Counted from the stretch's first letter, positions 18,319-27,671 are shown. The stretch: DNA of 64,000 bases from CAZSBG01 sp964605145 (GCA_964605145.1 CAZSBG010000009.1:32248-96247), one strand, 5' to 3'. Notes: generated from the sequence alone by a model not told the origin. Translations and numbers: made by a program.

Positions 18319-19818
18319 TTAGCTTTGTTTCAATTTCCTTTTTAAAATCTGACCAATTTTATTTCGGGGTAATTTGTTATAGAATTTAATGACTTGTGGG
18401 CATTTATAGACCGGCATTTGATTTTTGCAATAGTCAATAATTTCTGAAGCAGTCAGTTTTTCATCCGGCCGCAGAACAAGGCATGCCTGCACGTCTTCTT
18501 TGTGGTCCGGATGAGGCATCGAAATGACGGCAGCTTCCTGAATTTGGGGATGCGTTACCAGGATTTCTTCGATCTCCTTGGTATAAATATGGAATCCGCT
18601 TTTGATAATCACGTCCGATTTTTTGCCGCCAATGTACAGATATCCCATTTCATCTTTTTTCCCCAGATCACCGGTGTATAACCACCCATTTTTCAATCGT
18701 TTTGAAAAAAGATCTGAATCGTTCCAGTAGCCTTTCAGCACATCCTGGCCTAAAATTGCAATCTCTCCAATTTCGTTGGGTTGAATCTCGTCGCCACGCT
18801 CGTTGTGAATTTGAATTTCAAGGCCGGCCAATGCGACACCCACCGAATCGTTTCGAATATCCAGGGACGGATGGTTGGAGGACACAATCCCACCGCTTTC
18901 TGTTAAACCATAGCAATTAAGAAGCGGCACCCCAAATCGGTCTTGAAATTCGGCGTGCAACTGCTCTGAAATGGATGTCCAGGATGACAAACAAAATTTT
19001 AATGAGTTCCCTTTGAAAGATTCCGGCTTTAATTTTATGAATGACTCATAAATTTCCGAATTAGCGACAACCACAGACGTTTTTGTAGCATCCGTTTCAG
19101 CGGCAATTACCGGAATGTCAAGTTTGCCGTGAAGCACAACTGAGCCGCCGATTGAAAGAGCGCTGTTCAGGATGATATTTTGACAGGACACTAAAAATAA
19201 CGGTAAAATGGCTGCAAATACATCGTTGCGGGTAAACCGAAAAAAATCAATGGCCCGGTTTGCGTTCGCCGATAAATTGAGATAGCTCAGCTCCACTCCC
19301 ACCGGCAGCTCAGTCATGCCTGAAGTATACTGAATCTGCGCCACGTCCTCTGCTGTTCGGCCCTGGTAGGAAAAATCGGCCGGAGCTTCTGCAATTAAGG
19401 TGATCAGGTTGTAATCAACATCCCCCGCCGATGTTCCCAGGCAAATCGTTAAAGGCTTTTCTTCAACAAATTCCAATGAGCGACTGATTGTGTCGGAGAA
19501 TCCCGCCCAAAAAATGATAGCATGTGGCTTAAGATTTTTTAGCACATGAAAAATATCATCTTTTTCCAGCAAAAAATTAATAGGGGAGACGATAGCTCCA
19601 ATTTTCAGCACAGCATAATAACTGAAAACAAAATGAGGCAAGTTCGGCAACATGAGCGCGATACGGTCGCCACTCTTTAATCCGATTTTCCTCAATCCAT
19701 TAGCTAATTTGTTTGTAATGTTTTCAACTTGCCCAAAACTTATTTTGTGATCTTTAAAAATGATTGCATCTTTATTGGGAACTTCCTGTGCGACTTTTTG
19801 AAATTTCTCAATAATCAT
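18319..19818 (-). CDS. AMP-dependent synthetase/acyl-CoA ligase-like protein with altered active site
   Basis: ANL-superfamily adenylating enzyme by overall fold, about 500 residues. The A5 motif (LLNCYGLTESGG), A7 (WLYTGDLGKKDEMGYLYIGGKKSDVIIKSGF region) and the PRN..G pattern near the C-terminus are clear. However, the P-loop reads YTSGMTELPVGVELS where YTSGTTGxPKGVxLS is expected, and the A10 segment reads PRNKIGQILKRKL, with Gln where the adenylation Lys should be. It may be inactive, or an AMP-binding protein with a changed role. ATG at 19818 fits the family N-terminus; an ATG at 19854 is also possible. Monocistronic. Confidence 0.8.
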   Translation of the reverse strand: MIIEKFQKVAQEVPNKDAIIFKDHKISFGQVENITNKLANGLRKIGLKSGDRIALMLPNLPHFVFSYYAVLKIGAIVSPINFLLEKDDIFHVLKNLKPHAIIFWAGFSDTISRSLEFVEEKPLTICLGTSAGDVDYNLITLIAEAPADFSYQGRTAEDVAQIQYTSGMTELPVGVELSYLNLSANANRAIDFFRFTRNDVFAAILPLFLVSCQNIILNSALSIGGSVVLHGKLDIPVIAAETDATKTSVVVANSEIYESFIKLKPESFKGNSLKFCLSSWTSISEQLHAEFQDRFGVPLLNCYGLTESGGIVSSNHPSLDIRNDSVGVALAGLEIQIHNERGDEIQPNEIGEIAILGQDVLKGYWNDSDLFSKRLKNGWLYTGDLGKKDEMGYLYIGGKKSDVIIKSGFHIYTKEIEEILVTHPQIQEAAVISMPHPDHKEDVQACLVLRPDEKLTASEIIDYCKNQMPVYKCPQVIKFYNKLPRNKIGQILKRKLKQS

Positions 19819-19854
19819 AACGACAATACAAATTCCTCCAATTTTCCGAATCAT

Positions 19855-20169
19855 TAATAGTAAAAAAAAAAAATGTCAAAATCAAGTTTTTTTTAAAACA
19901 TGCATTGGTTCCGATTTAAAACACTGAAGTTGTTATTGATTTCGGTGAGATAGTCCTTTCTGATTTATACAGCAGAATAAAGTGCTTGACTATTTAGGAA
20001 ATAATGTTAAATTAAAAAGTTCGTTTCTATTCTATTATTTCCCACATAACAGCGCCAATTAAAACTCGCTGGTAAGCGAAAAATTGTGAAACTGGTTTTT
20101 CGTGCAGAATTTGTCACAGACGTAATTGAATTTTAAAAATATGAACGTAATGTCAGGAGGGCGAACTGG
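19855..20169. other. Divergent intergenic region with symporter promoter
   Basis: About 315 bases between two divergent genes. It holds a run of A at 19861-19872, the plus-strand promoter at 19986-20013 and a long leader before the symporter gene. I see no small gene. Confidence 0.5.
19986..20013 (+). promoter_or_regulatory. Likely sigma-70-type promoter of the 20170 symporter gene
   Basis: TTGACT at 19986-19991 and TAAATT at 20008-20013 are separated by 16 bases, near the consensus. It would give a leader of about 150 bases. Confidence 0.45.
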
Positions 20170-22275
20170 ATGTATATTCTTGGTTTGCATATTTTGGATT
20201 TCAGTATTATTGTCTTCTATGTTATATTTATTCTATGGCTTGGAAAAAAAGCTTCAGACAAAACAAAAGATACGGGCGATTTTTACATTGCCGGTCGTAA
20301 ATTGGGCAAATTCTACCAGTTTTTTCTGAATTTCGGCAATTCAACCAACGCGGATCAGGCCATGGCCGTTTCCCGGGAAATCTATCGTCAGGGTATTGGC
20401 GGTATGTGGATTCAGTATCTTGTTTTGTTTCTCACACCTTTCTACTGGTTTACAACGATGTTGTTCCGCCGGGCGAGAATGATTACCATTGGTGATTTAT
20501 TTACAGAGCGATTTCGGAGTGAATTCCTTGGGGGCGCGTATGCTATATTTACGCTGATTATGGCATTTATCGGCGGTGGAGTCGGATATATGGTTGCCGG
20601 CAAAACCATGATGGCGCTCACCCCCAAGCCGGCTGCTGAGTATTCCATTGAAGAAGCTCGCAGTGTGGAAATGTTTGAGGAATATAAGCTGCTATCAGGT
20701 AAGAAAGAAATGGGCCTCACCGCGGATGAGGAGCTCCGCTACAAAGAGCTCGTGGAACGAAACAAAAAAGGGGAATTGCAGTCGTTCGTATCATATATTA
20801 ATGTGGTGATTTTTTATTTATTATATGCTGTGATTGTAGGAATTTATACCGTGTTAGGAGGGTTTTTAGCTGCGGCGATTACAGATGCCATCCAGGGGGT
20901 GCTAATTATCACGTTTTCTTTCATACTCATTCCCATTGCGCTGAGTAAAATAGGAGGATTCTCAGGTCTGCATGCTGCGGTGCCTGATTATATGTTTCTC
21001 CTGTTCGGTTCAGCAACAATGAGCGAGTACGCCTGGTACACAATTTTTGCTATGGTATTGGCCAATCTTGTCTCCATTGTTGCCAGCGCGCCGATGATGG
21101 CAACTGCCGGCTCGGCGAAAAATGAAGATACTGCCCGGTTTGGGATGATTGGCGGCATGTTCTTCAAGCGATTTCTGATGATTTTCTGGGCACTGGCCGG
21201 TCTGCTGGCCATTGGTCTGTTTGCCGGTGAACTGCACGATCCTGATTTGATCTGGGGATTTATGACGTACAAGCTGCTGTTTCCCGGCGCCATCGGCTTG
21301 ATGCTGGCAGGAATTTTAGCCGCAAATATGTCCACACTGGATGCCGCTTCGGTTACCAATGCCGCGCTATTCATCCGAAATATTTATCAACCCTTTCTGC
21401 CGGATAAATCGGAAAAGCATTATATCAATGTGGGGAGAATTGTCATTGCAGTGACCCTGCTGGGGGGTATTGGAACAGCGCTGTTTGTAGGCAATCTTCT
21501 CGATCTATTTAAATATTTCATTTCGTTCCCGGCAATCTTCGGGGCTCCCATCTGGCTGGCGTTTGTATGGCGTCGCCTGACCAAATGGGCGGTTATTATT
21601 CAGGTATTTGTCTGCTTCATTATTTATGCGATCATCCCCAATGTGTTTCAGACAATAGACTCTGTCAGACACAATGCAACCTTTTTACTGGAAACAAGGC
21701 CGAAAATTGTGACGATTAACACAGGCGCCCTGGCAGAAGATGTAGAAGAAGGACGAGCCACTGAAGTTGGAGAAGTGATCCAAAAGGAACATACTATTTT
21801 GCCCACAGGTGTATTTTTTGAAAAAGTCGCGTTGAAAAATCCTGAAGATCCCAGTCAGGGTAAAGAGGGCCTGGGACGTTTTAACGCTGAAATTTGGGTG
21901 CTGAGTTGGCTGGGAATTGACTTTACTAAATTTACAAAAGCACAACTTGTAATGACCCGATTCCTGTTCGATGCATTATTCCCGTTTGTGCTGTTATTTA
22001 TTTTGAGCTATTTAACGCCTCAGGTTTCGAAAAACGATCTGGATCGGTTCTATGGAAAACTGCATACGTCGGTGAAGCCAACTCAGGAGGAGGAAGATGA
22101 GGCTCTTGAGGATGCCTACAAAAATCCGGAGCAATTCGAAAAATCCAAACTGTTCCCCGGCACGAATTGGGAAATCCTGAAACCCAGTTGGAAAGATGTG
22201 TATGGATTCGGCGGAAGCTGGCTGCTGGTTCTGCTGATGCTGTTACTGCTGTGGTTGATGGTGAACATAAAATAA
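20170..22275 (+). CDS. Sodium:solute symporter family transporter
   Basis: Inner-membrane Na+-coupled transporter of the SSS family, 701 residues with about 13 membrane segments. The N-terminal GRKLGKF segment and the NFGNSTNADQAMAVSREIYRQGIGGMW region, plus MLAGILAANMSTLDAASVTNAALF in the second half (the Na+-site helix), are family hallmarks. Two soluble insertions stand out: about residues 155-205 (charged, between helices) and about 500-575 (extracytoplasmic). AGGAGG lies ten bases before the ATG. The substrate is unknown. A strong terminator follows. Confidence 0.9.
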   Translation: MYILGLHILDFSIIVFYVIFILWLGKKASDKTKDTGDFYIAGRKLGKFYQFFLNFGNSTNADQAMAVSREIYRQGIGGMWIQYLVLFLTPFYWFTTMLFRRARMITIGDLFTERFRSEFLGGAYAIFTLIMAFIGGGVGYMVAGKTMMALTPKPAAEYSIEEARSVEMFEEYKLLSGKKEMGLTADEELRYKELVERNKKGELQSFVSYINVVIFYLLYAVIVGIYTVLGGFLAAAITDAIQGVLIITFSFILIPIALSKIGGFSGLHAAVPDYMFLLFGSATMSEYAWYTIFAMVLANLVSIVASAPMMATAGSAKNEDTARFGMIGGMFFKRFLMIFWALAGLLAIGLFAGELHDPDLIWGFMTYKLLFPGAIGLMLAGILAANMSTLDAASVTNAALFIRNIYQPFLPDKSEKHYINVGRIVIAVTLLGGIGTALFVGNLLDLFKYFISFPAIFGAPIWLAFVWRRLTKWAVIIQVFVCFIIYAIIPNVFQTIDSVRHNATFLLETRPKIVTINTGALAEDVEEGRATEVGEVIQKEHTILPTGVFFEKVALKNPEDPSQGKEGLGRFNAEIWVLSWLGIDFTKFTKAQLVMTRFLFDALFPFVLLFILSYLTPQVSKNDLDRFYGKLHTSVKPTQEEEDEALEDAYKNPEQFEKSKLFPGTNWEILKPSWKDVYGFGGSWLLVLLMLLLLWLMVNIK

Positions 22276-22299
22276 TTGATATTCTGAAATATTTTGATA

Positions 22300-22341
22300 A
22301 AAAAACCAGCCTCAAATTTTTTGTTGGGGGCTGGTTTTTTT
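22300..22341 (+). terminator. Rho-independent terminator of the symporter gene
   Basis: AAAAACCAGCC pairs with GGCTGGTTTTT around a 17-base loop and is followed by a T-run. Confidence 0.9.
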
Positions 22342-22395
22342 TGTTTTTGCGGAGAAGGATCTCCACCCCGGAAATGGAGGCCATCTATTACTCAA

Positions 22396-23172
22396 TTAAT
22401 CATTTTCGGTGTAATCACCAGTCACCAAATCCAGCGTGAATTTATTGCCGCTTGGCAGCACCACAATCACCTGGTTCCCGCCGTTGAATTCAATGGAAGT
22501 GCTAAAACTGTATTCCACGCTCTTGTCTTTGATGACACCATCGCGGGAATACACGCCTTTGAATGAACACTCCAATTTTCCGCTCAGCGGAATATACGAA
22601 GCTGAATTTTTATTCAGAACAAGATCTGTGACCGCATAAGCGCTTTCTACTTGCACTGTGAGATCGTTTCGCAGGCCGTTGAAAGTATAGGATGAGTTAT
22701 TGGAAGACGTGCCTGAAAAATGCAGGTTATCCGTCGTAATTCCGGAAATGTCCAGCGATGAACCTTTTTGAAGCTCAATTGACTGGCGGGCGCCTTCCAC
22801 GTCATACGCGCCGCTGAGAGAACTGGCGTACACAATTCTGTCGGTCAGGTTGTCCACGTACATGGCCTGCTCACGGTCATCGGCCGTGTAAAACGCCAGG
22901 CTCAGAGAAAATGTAATCCAGTTGGTGGTAAAGGTTGTGTCGTAACCGGAAGGCTTCAGCAGACTGCCCGGCTGGCCTGTGGCGGCTGTCGCTGTTGCCA
23001 TTTCCAGGTCCGCCATCATACCGCCATTATCATGACTCACCTCCGCCGCGATAATGGCCATTTTTTCGTTATCAGACAGTTCAATGATGGGATCGCCGGA
23101 ATCGGTTGGATTTTTTTCGCAGCCATACATCATAAAAATTGCGCTCAACAGAATGATCGTCATTTTTTTCAT
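22396..23172 (-). CDS. Predicted lipoprotein of unknown function
   Basis: The 258-residue protein starts with a lipoprotein signal (KKMTIILLSAIFMMYGC, Cys at residue 18) and would be anchored in the envelope. The mature part is rich in Ser/Thr/Asn/Gly and beta-prone, with no family I recognise. Its N-terminal third contains several Met/Ala-rich turns (MADLEMATATAATGQPG). It converges on the symporter gene, sharing the terminator region. Homologues would probably be limited to the phylum; function cannot be said. Confidence 0.8.
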   Translation of the reverse strand: MKKMTIILLSAIFMMYGCEKNPTDSGDPIIELSDNEKMAIIAAEVSHDNGGMMADLEMATATAATGQPGSLLKPSGYDTTFTTNWITFSLSLAFYTADDREQAMYVDNLTDRIVYASSLSGAYDVEGARQSIELQKGSSLDISGITTDNLHFSGTSSNNSSYTFNGLRNDLTVQVESAYAVTDLVLNKNSASYIPLSGKLECSFKGVYSRDGVIKDKSVEYSFSTSIEFNGGNQVIVVLPSGNKFTLDLVTGDYTEND

Positions 23173-23770
23173 CTTACTATCTCCTTTGTTGTTAAAATGT
23201 TTGTTGATTTATTTATGATTTATTTTATCGCCTTTTAATGAAAAAACTGCTCAGCCACTAAGCCTCAAAAACTCGAAGTTCAAAATAAAGAATACAAAAT
23301 TCTGTTTTCATCTTTATTTTTATCAGTGTAGATCTGTGGGTATTTGTGTCCAAAACCAAATTGTCTAAAAAATTAACTTGAATTATTTATCGCTGAATAA
23401 ATATACTGAAATAAAAATAAAAATGTGTTGCAAACATGTTGAGATAAAATTGAAAAATTTTGCATGTTGTATTGAATATTGCTTTTGATTCACTGAATCA
23501 ACGCGGGAAAAAAAGAAGGTTTTAAAAGTAATTTCCGTGGATTTGATTTATATCACGTTAAAATAATATCACTATTTTTCAAGATTGGGAAAATTATCAA
23601 AATCAAAGTCTGTTTTGGGAATTTACTGACAGATGTGGCGCGCTTGTAAAAGAGTTGTTGAGAAAATGTTGCGGTCATCTTAAAAAAGTGTTAACGCTAT
23701 ATTTTTGCTATGAATTGTCGAATTAAATTTATACATTCTTCACAGAATCCTTTTTTGGAGGAAATCCTTC
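23173..23770. other. Divergent intergenic region before the two-component system
   Basis: About 600 AT-rich bases. Around 23254-23280 is a short stretch (CCACTAAGCCTCAAAAAC) that recurs inverted and diverged near 61548, part of a decayed repeat family. A TATTTTTG at about 23700 resembles the Bacteroidota-type -7 box (TAnnTTTG), but I cannot place a partner -33 box with confidence. No gene is seen. Confidence 0.45.
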
Positions 23771-24454
23771 ATGAAACAAATTTTACTCATAGAAGACGAA
23801 ACCGGCATCGCCCAGACCATTAGCGTGCAGTTGCAGATGTTTGGCTTTTCCGTGCACACAGCTTCGGACGCCGCAACGGCACTTCGGTTCGAAAACTTGA
23901 GAGATGTAGACGCCATCATTCTCGACTGGATGCTGCCGGACGAGAACGGCCCGGACATTATCCCAAAATTGAGAAAAGTAACCGACGCGCCCATTTTGAT
24001 GCTCACTGCCCGCTCGGAAATCATCGATAAATTGGTGGGCTTCGAAGCCGGGGCGGATGATTATCTCACCAAGCCGTTTGAAATGATGGAGCTCATCGCG
24101 CGCATCAAAGCGCTTATTCGGCGCAGCGGCGGAAAAGGCGAGGGTGAAGAAAAAACGCAAATCGTTTACGATGAAATTATGATGGATCTGGATACGCGCC
24201 AGGTTCAGGTGGATGGCGAGCCCATCGATTTGACGCCGACCGAGTTCAGGATTCTCGAAATCCTCATTAAAAAACCGGGCGTTGTGTTCAGCCGGAACAC
24301 GCTCATCGAAATGGTCATGGGCTATGAATATGAAGGCTACGGCCGAACCCTCGACTCCCACATTGCGCGGCTGCGCAGCAAAATAGAAATCGACGCCAAA
24401 GCGCCGGAGTACATTAAAACAGTCTTCGGAATCGGATACAAATTCGGAAAATAA
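23771..24454 (+). CDS. OmpR/PhoB-family response regulator
   Basis: Transcription factor of 227 residues. The receiver domain (about 1-115) has the acidic pair ED at residues 8-9, the phospho-acceptor Asp in AIILDWMLPDENGPD (about residue 52), the Thr in MLTARSE (about 80) and Lys in DDYLTKPFE (about 102). The C-terminal winged-helix domain (about 130-227) has LTPTEFRILEILIKKPGVVFSRNTLI and RTLDSHIARLRSKIE with the GIGYKF end. GGAGG is upstream of the ATG. It is followed after two bases by its sensor kinase gene. GC content is visibly higher here than in the flanking spaces. Confidence 0.96.
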   Translation: MKQILLIEDETGIAQTISVQLQMFGFSVHTASDAATALRFENLRDVDAIILDWMLPDENGPDIIPKLRKVTDAPILMLTARSEIIDKLVGFEAGADDYLTKPFEMMELIARIKALIRRSGGKGEGEEKTQIVYDEIMMDLDTRQVQVDGEPIDLTPTEFRILEILIKKPGVVFSRNTLIEMVMGYEYEGYGRTLDSHIARLRSKIEIDAKAPEYIKTVFGIGYKFGK

Positions 24455-24456
24455 TT

Positions 24457-25833
24457 ATGATATTCAAATCGTTCTATCCCAAAATTATTGCCATTTTAGC
24501 GACGGTTTCACTCGTTCTCTTTGCCATTCTCGCGTTGATTAACACCGTGCTTTTCCGGGATGAATTTTTGAGATTGCTGAGCCGATTGGAAGAACCGCGC
24601 GTCAACAAGCTGTTCGCTGACCTGGACAGAAATTATCCGCCAGATTCACCGCCGGAAAAAATCATGGCGAAACTCGATTCCATGTTCTTTGAATTCAACG
24701 TGGAATTATTTGATAAGGAGGAAAAATGGATCACCGGGGTATATCCCAATTTTCCGAATCTCGTTGTGGCCGAACATTCGAAGGTGCTGCATGAACCGTT
24801 TCAATTCACCGGCTTCACTCGAATTTATTACAATCACAATCCGGAATCATTTTATCACGCAGCAAAAATTCGATTGAACTTCATCAATACGCCCATTTTC
24901 GACAAAATCTTTTTCAATTTTCTCATGTCCGGCGTTATCGTGATTCTGGTTTCGGCCGTACTGGGCTATCGGCTCGTTTCTTACCTGATAAAGCGCCTGG
25001 ACAGGTTGAAGACAGGTGTCAGCAAATTGGCAAAGGGGGATTTCGATGTGCGGTTAGAGGATACCGGCGATGATGAAATTGCTTTCCTGGCCAAAAGCTT
25101 CAACCACATGTCCCGGCAATTGCAGAAAACCATCGAGAGTCTGGAGGAGAGCAACGCGGCGCGGCAGCGATTGCTGGCTCATGCGTCGCACGAAATAAAA
25201 TCACCTCTCACGTCCATCAAAGGCTTCATTGATATTGTGGAATTCATGAATATACTTTCAAAGGACCAGCAGCAGAGCTTGTTGCCTGTGGTGAAAAAAG
25301 ATCTCAATCGCGTGGTTAAAATCACCAATGACATGCTGCAACTCACCAAAATCCGGGATCCCCAATATCATCTCACACTGAAGAAGATCAATCTTAAGGA
25401 ATTCCTGTTAGAAGAGCATAGCTTTTTCGAGCACAAAGCGTTGGCCATTGGCGCGCTGGCAATTTACAACACCACAGTTGAGCGAGAAATTGAGTTGAAT
25501 ACGGATTCCGAGCGACTCTCTCAAATTCTCGATAATCTGTGGAATAACGCCCTGAAGTACGGCGATCTGTCCCAACCGATTCGAACGGAATTGTCTTCGG
25601 AAGGCGATTTCTTCGGAATAAAAGTGGCGAATAATTTAATGCACAAAATCGAAATTCCGGTCGAACAGCTCTTTGAACCGTTTTATCGCGGCGCCGGCAC
25701 CAGCGACAAGGTGAGCGGCTCCGGCCTGGGATTGGCCATTGTTAAAGAATTGATGGAAAAATTGAATGGCAAAATCGCAACAAAGCTGACGACCAATCGG
25801 ATCGAAATTTCGCTGCTTTTCAAAATGGTGTGA
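24457..25833 (+). CDS. Sensor histidine kinase
   Basis: Membrane-bound partner of the response regulator just upstream. In 458 residues: membrane segment one (about 10-30), a periplasmic sensor loop of about 115 residues, membrane segment two (about 147-170), HAMP domain (about 170-222), dimerisation/phospho-acceptor domain with His in LLAHASHEIKSPLTSIKGF (about residue 243), and an ATPase domain with N box DNLWNNALKYG and G box GSGLGLAIVKELME. The periplasmic domain has no family I recognise, so the signal is unknown. It probably phosphorylates the neighbouring regulator. Confidence 0.95.
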   Translation: MIFKSFYPKIIAILATVSLVLFAILALINTVLFRDEFLRLLSRLEEPRVNKLFADLDRNYPPDSPPEKIMAKLDSMFFEFNVELFDKEEKWITGVYPNFPNLVVAEHSKVLHEPFQFTGFTRIYYNHNPESFYHAAKIRLNFINTPIFDKIFFNFLMSGVIVILVSAVLGYRLVSYLIKRLDRLKTGVSKLAKGDFDVRLEDTGDDEIAFLAKSFNHMSRQLQKTIESLEESNAARQRLLAHASHEIKSPLTSIKGFIDIVEFMNILSKDQQQSLLPVVKKDLNRVVKITNDMLQLTKIRDPQYHLTLKKINLKEFLLEEHSFFEHKALAIGALAIYNTTVEREIELNTDSERLSQILDNLWNNALKYGDLSQPIRTELSSEGDFFGIKVANNLMHKIEIPVEQLFEPFYRGAGTSDKVSGSGLGLAIVKELMEKLNGKIATKLTTNRIEISLLFKMV

Positions 25834-25917
25834 TTTGCAAGGATTTGTATTTCAAATAAAACGTGGATGATCCGCTAAAAAGATGGCGGACGTTCCGCGC
25901 TGTCTTGTCAAGAAAAA

Positions 25918-26034
25918 ATCGAGCATCGAAAATCCGACATCGACTATCAACAATCTAACACGAGCATCGAAAATCCAATATCGAACATCCAACATCGAGT
26001 ATCGACTATCGAAAAACGAATATCGAACATCCAA
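25918..26034. repeat. Degenerate short tandem repeat rich in ATCGA
   Basis: About 117 bases built from variants of a 9-12 base unit such as ATCGAaAATCcA and ATCGAcTATCgA. Seven or more ATCGA cores lie in the same orientation. It ends ten bases before the stop of the K+ channel gene. There are no uniform spacers, so it is not a CRISPR array. Confidence 0.8.
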
Positions 26035-26043
26035 AACGCGAAC

Positions 26044-26871
26044 CTACAACTCGGCACCGCAGTGTTTGCAGAACTTCGCATCACCATCATGCCCCTCGCC
26101 GCCGCACTCGGGACAGGCCTGGGTGGTTACTTTCTTTTCTTTAACTTTGGCAATTTCCACCGTGACAATCCCGGTGGGCACGGCGATGATGCTGTAACCG
26201 AGTATCATAATAATTGCAGCCAGCGCCTGACCTGCGCCTGTTTTGGGCGAAATATCGCCGTATCCAACGGTGGTCAGCGTGACCACAGCCCAGTAAATGC
26301 TCCTCGGAATGCTGGTGAAGCCATGTTCCTCGCCTTCAATGATGTACATGAGAGAGCCTAAAATGATCACCAGCGTTAATACGGCAAAAAGGAAAACCGT
26401 GATCTTCCGGCGACTGGCACGCAAGCCCTGCATCAGTACGCGCGCCTCGCTGAGGTATTGCACCAATTTCAGCACTCGAAAAATTCGTAAAACGCGAAGC
26501 ACCCGAATGACAACGAGATATTGGCTGCCCGGGTAGAAAATGCTCAGGTATGTTGGAAGAATGGCCAGCAGATCGACAATGCCAAAAAAGCTTCGCGCAT
26601 AATACAGCGGTTTACCAACGCTGATTAACCGCAAAAAATATTCGATGGTGAAAAGAATGGTGAAAAACCACTCCATGGTAAAAAGTAATTGTCCGTGTCT
26701 TTGCTTTATGCTGCTCACGCTGTCCAGCATGACAACGATAACGCTGGCGACAATGCTCAAAATTAAAATGACATCGAACCATTTGCCGGCCGGCGTATCT
26801 GCTTCGAAAATAATAACCTGAAGCGTGTTGCGCCAACCTTTGCGCGGACGTTTTTTTCTGTTTTCTTTCAT
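26044..26871 (-). CDS. Voltage-gated-type potassium channel with a C-terminal zinc ribbon
   Basis: Inner-membrane channel of the six-helix ion-transport family, 275 residues. S1 starts near residue 30, S4 carries regularly spaced arginines (VIRVLRVLRIFRVLKLVQ, about 118-135), and the pore has the K+ filter TTVGYGDISP (about 196-205). After S6 a 20-residue linker leads to a CPECGG...FCKHCGAEL zinc ribbon at the extreme C-terminus. Such a ribbon is seen in some bacterial channels, but its role is not established. It lies 19 bases after the Nudix gene in the same direction. Confidence 0.93.
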   Translation of the reverse strand: MKENRKKRPRKGWRNTLQVIIFEADTPAGKWFDVILILSIVASVIVVMLDSVSSIKQRHGQLLFTMEWFFTILFTIEYFLRLISVGKPLYYARSFFGIVDLLAILPTYLSIFYPGSQYLVVIRVLRVLRIFRVLKLVQYLSEARVLMQGLRASRRKITVFLFAVLTLVIILGSLMYIIEGEEHGFTSIPRSIYWAVVTLTTVGYGDISPKTGAGQALAAIIMILGYSIIAVPTGIVTVEIAKVKEKKVTTQACPECGGEGHDGDAKFCKHCGAEL

Positions 26872-26890
26872 TGGATTTGGGGTTTAAAAT

Positions 26891-27547
26891 TCAATCAAAA
26901 TAGGCTGGTCGATTTGAATCCTTCAAATGCGCTTGAATTTCCTCGAGATGCCGGTCGTTGGTCCGACTCCACGAAAGCGGCGGCATATTACTAAATTCGA
27001 AAAAATCGACGCCCATGGTTTCGTTACTGGTCTGCGCCTCACCGCCGATAAGCTTGCAAAAGAATACAATTTTGTATGCATGATAGAATTCCATTGGCCG
27101 GCCATCGCGATTTGCGTCGAATACACCGATGACTTTCGTTGGCTCGACATGGAATCCGCTTTCCTCTCTTACCTCGCGGGCCACCATGTCCGAAGGTGCG
27201 TCGCCCACATCTGCCCAGCCGCCTGGCATGCACCAATGCTCATCCGAGCGCTCCTGAACCAGCAGGATTTTGTTGTTGCGAATGACTGCACCGCGCACAT
27301 CGATCTTGGGAGTGGCATAGCCCGGCTGCAAGCGGAAATTGTCGATGATTTTATCCTTCGGCAACTCCGCGTGATTTTGGATGATCTCCGCAGCAATCTC
27401 GCGCAGTCGGTGATAGCGAATGGCGTCGTAATCATCGCGACTGAACGTGAGCCCTGTCTGGCTCAGCGCCTGAATTTCCCGAGCCCAGGCTAACCACTGC
27501 GGCATGGTGGAATCCGGGAACGGTTTTTCTTCTTCATTGATTTGCAT
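26891..27547 (-). CDS. Nudix hydrolase with Nudix_N domain (ADP-ribose pyrophosphatase-like)
   Basis: Hydrolase of a nucleoside diphosphate linked to another group. The 218-residue protein has an N-terminal helical domain (PQWLAWAREIQALSQTGLTF, about 13-32) like the Nudix_N domain of ADP-ribose-type pyrophosphatases, then the Nudix box (GGWADVGDAPSDMVAREVREESGF, about 118-141), where the usual ExGE reads DVGD but the REVREE catalytic core is intact. The ATG at 27547 with GAGGG upstream is preferred; the frame is open 71 codons further back, but that part runs through a palindromic repeat and into the symporter gene. Confidence 0.9.
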   Translation of the reverse strand: MQINEEEKPFPDSTMPQWLAWAREIQALSQTGLTFSRDDYDAIRYHRLREIAAEIIQNHAELPKDKIIDNFRLQPGYATPKIDVRGAVIRNNKILLVQERSDEHWCMPGGWADVGDAPSDMVAREVREESGFHVEPTKVIGVFDANRDGRPMEFYHAYKIVFFCKLIGGEAQTSNETMGVDFFEFSNMPPLSWSRTNDRHLEEIQAHLKDSNRPAYFD

Positions 27548-27584
27548 GTTGTATTTTCCCTCTATGGGTAATTCATTTTTTTTA

Positions 27585-27667
27585 GCCACAGAGACCGGAG
27601 AGCACTGAGAAAAGCTAAAAGTATTTCTGCTTTTATTTTTCCTCTGTGATCTCTGCGGCTCTGTGGC
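27585..27667. repeat. Palindromic element of the CCACAGAG type
   Basis: GCCACAGAG (27585-27593) and CTCTGTGGC (27659-27667) are exact inverted copies about 65 bases apart, with further inner matches. It abuts the stop of the symporter gene. Decayed pieces of similar sequence (variants of CCACGAAG..TCGAAG) occur near 30940, 32890, 34150, 35455 and 43700. Confidence 0.65.
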
Positions 27668-27671
27668 GCGT

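Noticed and set aside
25918..26034. Possible CRISPR array
   Set aside because: Units of 9-12 bases without unique spacers of constant length and no cas genes nearby.
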